A stretch of DNA of 64,000 nucleotides from an uncultured Bacteroidales bacterium (GTDB lineage Bacteria > Bacteroidota > Bacteroidia > Bacteroidales > Paludibacteraceae): the NCBI GenBank assembly GCA_900319105.1, contig ONND01000004.1, forward strand, positions 121,456 to 185,455. The letters run 5' to 3'. A program made the position numbers and the translations under genes. This document shows, piece by piece, positions 61,697 through 64,000 of the stretch. The first letter of the stretch is position 1. Every line of letters starts with the position of its first letter. Under the pieces are notes generated by a model. It saw nothing but the letters and a program-made list of their open reading frames with translations, searched no databases and was not told where the DNA came from.

Positions 61697-61743
61697 CAGC
61701 AGAAAACAAACATGCATTATTGCACCCTTAAATTTTTAGTATT

Positions 61744-62493
61744 ATGAACATCGTGGAATTTACGCTTTACGCGATTCTTTTCATCCTTATCGGATGGACT
61801 TTGGTTTCCTTGTTTTTGATCTGGCAATGGTTTGACGCCGGTGATCGGCTGAAGGTCGTTCGTGAGGTGACGCGCGAGCAGACGATTCATGCTATTCATC
61901 ATAGTTGGAGGCGTTGCCGGAATCTGGTGCTGATCGGTCTGGCTATCGCGATCATCTTTATCATCTTCCCATTCCTCTTGGGCGAGTACTACGGTACGCT
62001 CACCTATTCGGGCGTGGTGATCATCGCGGATGTACTGATCCTTATGGGCTTGCGTGCCCGTGCGCATGTTTGCCTCAATAGTGTGGATGAGTATGTCACG
62101 GCGAACGAGGAGCACGTGCGTGAGGCGGCTGAAGAGCGTGCTCGCGTCCGCGACGAATGGCGTCGTCAGGCGCCTGAGCTGAACCCAAAGGCGGAGGCGT
62201 ATATCAAGGAGACGCTCGGCGATAACTACGAGACTTGGTACCAGCACGATATACTCGTCGGACGCAATGTGCTGGCGAATATGGAGGAGGGGCTCTTGTA
62301 TGCCCAGGGCGTAGTGCTCAAGTTCTCGGAGATTATGGAGGTACGCCCGGGACGTAAGGACCTCAAGCTCGTTACGTCCAATAGTATGAATCCTTTCGTG
62401 ACCATCGATTTCGGTGCCCTGCCCATCAATCCCGAGACCGGTAATAAGTACATGGACGAGATCGCTATCCGTCTGAATAAGATCATCGAATAA
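61744..62493 (+). CDS. Hypothetical two-helix membrane protein
   Basis: A 249-residue protein. Hydrophobic helices lie near 5-27 and 60-83, possibly a third near 87-101 (SGVVIIADVLILMGL). A charged helical stretch follows (EEHVREAAEERARVRDEWRR), then a globular end (NMEEGLLYAQGVVLKFSEIM ... GNKYMDEIAIRLNKIIE). I do not recognise the family. It shares a promoter with the DUF4301 gene 30 bases downstream. Confidence 0.75.
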   Translation: MNIVEFTLYAILFILIGWTLVSLFLIWQWFDAGDRLKVVREVTREQTIHAIHHSWRRCRNLVLIGLAIAIIFIIFPFLLGEYYGTLTYSGVVIIADVLILMGLRARAHVCLNSVDEYVTANEEHVREAAEERARVRDEWRRQAPELNPKAEAYIKETLGDNYETWYQHDILVGRNVLANMEEGLLYAQGVVLKFSEIMEVRPGRKDLKLVTSNSMNPFVTIDFGALPINPETGNKYMDEIAIRLNKIIE

Positions 62494-62523
62494 TCTGATA
62501 TTTAATATCTTAATTCTAAAATA

Positions 62524-63885
62524 ATGACTCAATTTAGTGCGCAAGACCTTGAGCAACTACAGGCTCATGGCATTTCTGTGGAGAAAGCGGAGGCACAATT
62601 AGCTTGTTTCCGCAATGGTTTTCCTGAGTTGGATATTGTGGCACCGGCATCAACGAAGAAGGGGATTTTAGCCCCGAAGCGTGCCGAGCAGGAGACCTAT
62701 ATTGAGGCTTGGAAGCAGTACTTGGCGGAGGGACATAAGATCCTCAAGTTCGTTCCCGCTTCCGGTGCCGCCAGCCGTATGTTCAAGAATCTGTTCCAGT
62801 ACCTCGAGGATGGTATAGAGACGCCGTTTATCACGGAGTTCCTGACCAACAAGGATAAGTTTGCTTTTGGTCCCCAGTTGGCGGGTAAGGAAGGCCAGGA
62901 TGCCGTCCGCTATCTGTTGAACGACATGCACTACGGCGAGCTGCCGAAAGGCTTGCTCCTATTCCATAAATATCGCGATGGCGCGCGTACGCCCGCGTTG
63001 GAGCATCTCGTTGAAGGTGCGCAGTACTGCGTTGCTCCCGCGAAGAACGGAGAAAAACCGACCGTCTATCTCCATTTTACCGTCAGCCATGACCACCTCC
63101 CCCTCTTCCGCCAGCATATAGCGGATAACCTCAAGAAATTCGAGGAGAAATACGAGGTGCGTTTTGATGTCACTTTCTCGGAGCAGATGCCGAGTACCGA
63201 TACCCTTGCGGCGAACCCCGATGGTACGCCTTTCCGTACGAAAGACGGCAAGCTGCTCTTCCGTCCGGGCGGACACGGAGCGCTCATCGAGAACCTCAAC
63301 CAGCAGGATGCCGACATCGTTTTTATTAAGAATATCGATAATGTGGTGCCGGACCGCCTCAAGAAAGATACGATCCGTTACAAGCAGATCCTCGCAGGCG
63401 TCTTGGTTACCGAGCAGAAACGTGTCTTCGAGGCGCTGAAAGATCCGAACCTCTCCGACGAAGAGCGCGCCAAACTGAATCGACCCATTCGTGTCTGCGG
63501 CGTCGTGAAGAATACCGGCGAACCCGGCGGTGGACCGTTCCTCGTACGCGAGGCGGATGGCTCGATCTCCTGCCAGATCCTCGAATCGACACAGATAAGC
63601 GATCCGGCTCTCATGGCGCAATCCACCCACTTCAATCCGGTGGACCTCGTCTGCGCTATACGCGACCACGAAGGCAAACCCTTCAACCTGCCGGACTACG
63701 TCGATCCGCAAACGGGATTTATTTCTAATAAATCGAAGGACGGCAAGGAACTGCTGGCGCTCGAGTTACCGGGCCTCTGGAACGGTGCGATGGCGAAGTG
63801 GAACACGATCTTCGTAGAAGTGCCTGTCTCCACCTTCAATCCCGTTAAGACCGTCAACGACCTCCTCCGCGAGCAACACCAATAA
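62524..63885 (+). CDS. DUF4301 family protein
   Basis: A 453-residue soluble protein matching DUF4301. A helical N-terminus (LEQLQAHGISVEKAEAQLAC) is followed by a nucleotidyltransferase-like core with KFVPASGAASRMFKNLFQYL near 77-96, a loop HFTVSHDHLPLFRQHI and FRPGGHGALIENLNQQDADI near 246-265. The end has NPVKTVNDLLREQHQ. The PASGAASRM motif suggests a nucleotide or sugar-nucleotide binding site, but the activity is unknown. The stop is followed at once by a hairpin and an IS end. Confidence 0.88.
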   Translation: MTQFSAQDLEQLQAHGISVEKAEAQLACFRNGFPELDIVAPASTKKGILAPKRAEQETYIEAWKQYLAEGHKILKFVPASGAASRMFKNLFQYLEDGIETPFITEFLTNKDKFAFGPQLAGKEGQDAVRYLLNDMHYGELPKGLLLFHKYRDGARTPALEHLVEGAQYCVAPAKNGEKPTVYLHFTVSHDHLPLFRQHIADNLKKFEEKYEVRFDVTFSEQMPSTDTLAANPDGTPFRTKDGKLLFRPGGHGALIENLNQQDADIVFIKNIDNVVPDRLKKDTIRYKQILAGVLVTEQKRVFEALKDPNLSDEERAKLNRPIRVCGVVKNTGEPGGGPFLVREADGSISCQILESTQISDPALMAQSTHFNPVDLVCAIRDHEGKPFNLPDYVDPQTGFISNKSKDGKELLALELPGLWNGAMAKWNTIFVEVPVSTFNPVKTVNDLLREQHQ

Positions 63886-63893
63886 AACAAAGG

Positions 63894-63908
63894 CCACCTC
63901 GATGAGGT
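63894..63908. other. Short hairpin after DUF4301
   Basis: cacctc-gat-gaggtg, a 6-base stem, at the border of the insertion sequence. It may be the stem of the DUF4301 terminator, with its T-tract displaced by the IS. Confidence 0.5.
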
Positions 63909-64000
63909 GACCCCAAAAAGTTGGACGGATTATTAAATCTATTTGATTTGATCTTGAAAGTGAGTTCGGTATTGTACCGGGCTCATTTTCAATTTTAGTT
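63908..64000. mobile_element. End of an IS3-family element (continues outside window)
   Basis: tgaccccaaaaagttgg (63908-63924) matches the terminal inverted repeat type of IS3-family elements (TGACCCCAAAAAGTT). A transposase C-terminus follows on the minus strand. The rest lies beyond the right edge. Confidence 0.85.
63939..64000 (-). CDS. IS3-family transposase, C-terminal end only
   Basis: Read on the minus strand the last codons are LKLKMSPVQYRTHFQDQIK and stop. The (M)SPVQYR(T/S)H block is the usual C-terminal signature of IS3-family OrfB integrases (DDE transposases). Only about 19 codons are in the window, so completeness cannot be judged. Confidence 0.85.
   Translation of the reverse strand, partial: LKLKMSPVQYRTHFQDQIK

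Overview
The window looks like a chromosome fragment of a member of the Bacteroidales (phylum Bacteroidota). The evidence is a SusC/SusD pair, a MoxR-DUF58-Bat operon, BspA-type leucine-rich repeats, short type IX secretion tails, and eight promoters of the Bacteroides TTG-N20-TAnnTTTG form. I cannot name a genus. No rRNA or tRNA gene was seen.

Layout. (1) 1-4886, minus strand: moxR, a DUF58 gene, a membrane gene, batA and the start of batB, running off the left edge. (2) 5252-14857, plus: one gene of 3201 codons for a secreted protein with two PCMD-like modules and about 29 cadherin-like beta-sandwich repeats. A terminator follows, with the next promoter overlapping it. (3) 14955-17869, plus: CDP-alcohol phosphatidyltransferase, GtrA-like protein, LTA-synthase-like membrane sulfatase. 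(4) 17851-23138, minus: lipoprotein, DAHP synthase-chorismate mutase, DUF5686 protein, outer-membrane barrel. (5) 23415-27100, plus: LysM glucosaminidase, DciA-like protein, MutS2. (6) 27123-46779, minus: thirteen tightly packed or overlapping genes from recQ through rimO, two HU-type genes, uvrA, sugar-nucleotide and glycan genes, an ABC-F protein and a PL9-like lyase to an LRR protein. (7) 47595-56466, plus: sugar MFS transporter, lipoprotein, SusC, SusD and a secreted GxxNNW-repeat protein. (8) 56621-61564, minus: galK, galM and a GH2 beta-galactosidase lipoprotein. Regions 7 and 8 together resemble a galactoside utilisation locus without a visible regulator. (9) 61744-63885, plus: a membrane protein and a DUF4301 protein. 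The end of an IS3-family element reaches the right edge.

The most unusual feature is the density of short repeats. Many gene gaps are filled from stop to start with tandem arrays of degenerate 7-8 base words, usually a different word in each gap. The same kinds of array, a GC-rich palindrome family, and a 23-25 base unit family also sit in frame inside conserved genes (rimO, uvrA, mutS2, DAHP synthase, ABC-F, GH2, DUF58, GT2, MFS). They add short hydrophilic peptides there and sometimes supply start or stop codons. Another notable gene fuses an HU-type DNA-binding domain, 14 acidic pentapeptides, a membrane helix and a LysM-like domain, which suggests a nucleoid-to-envelope tether.
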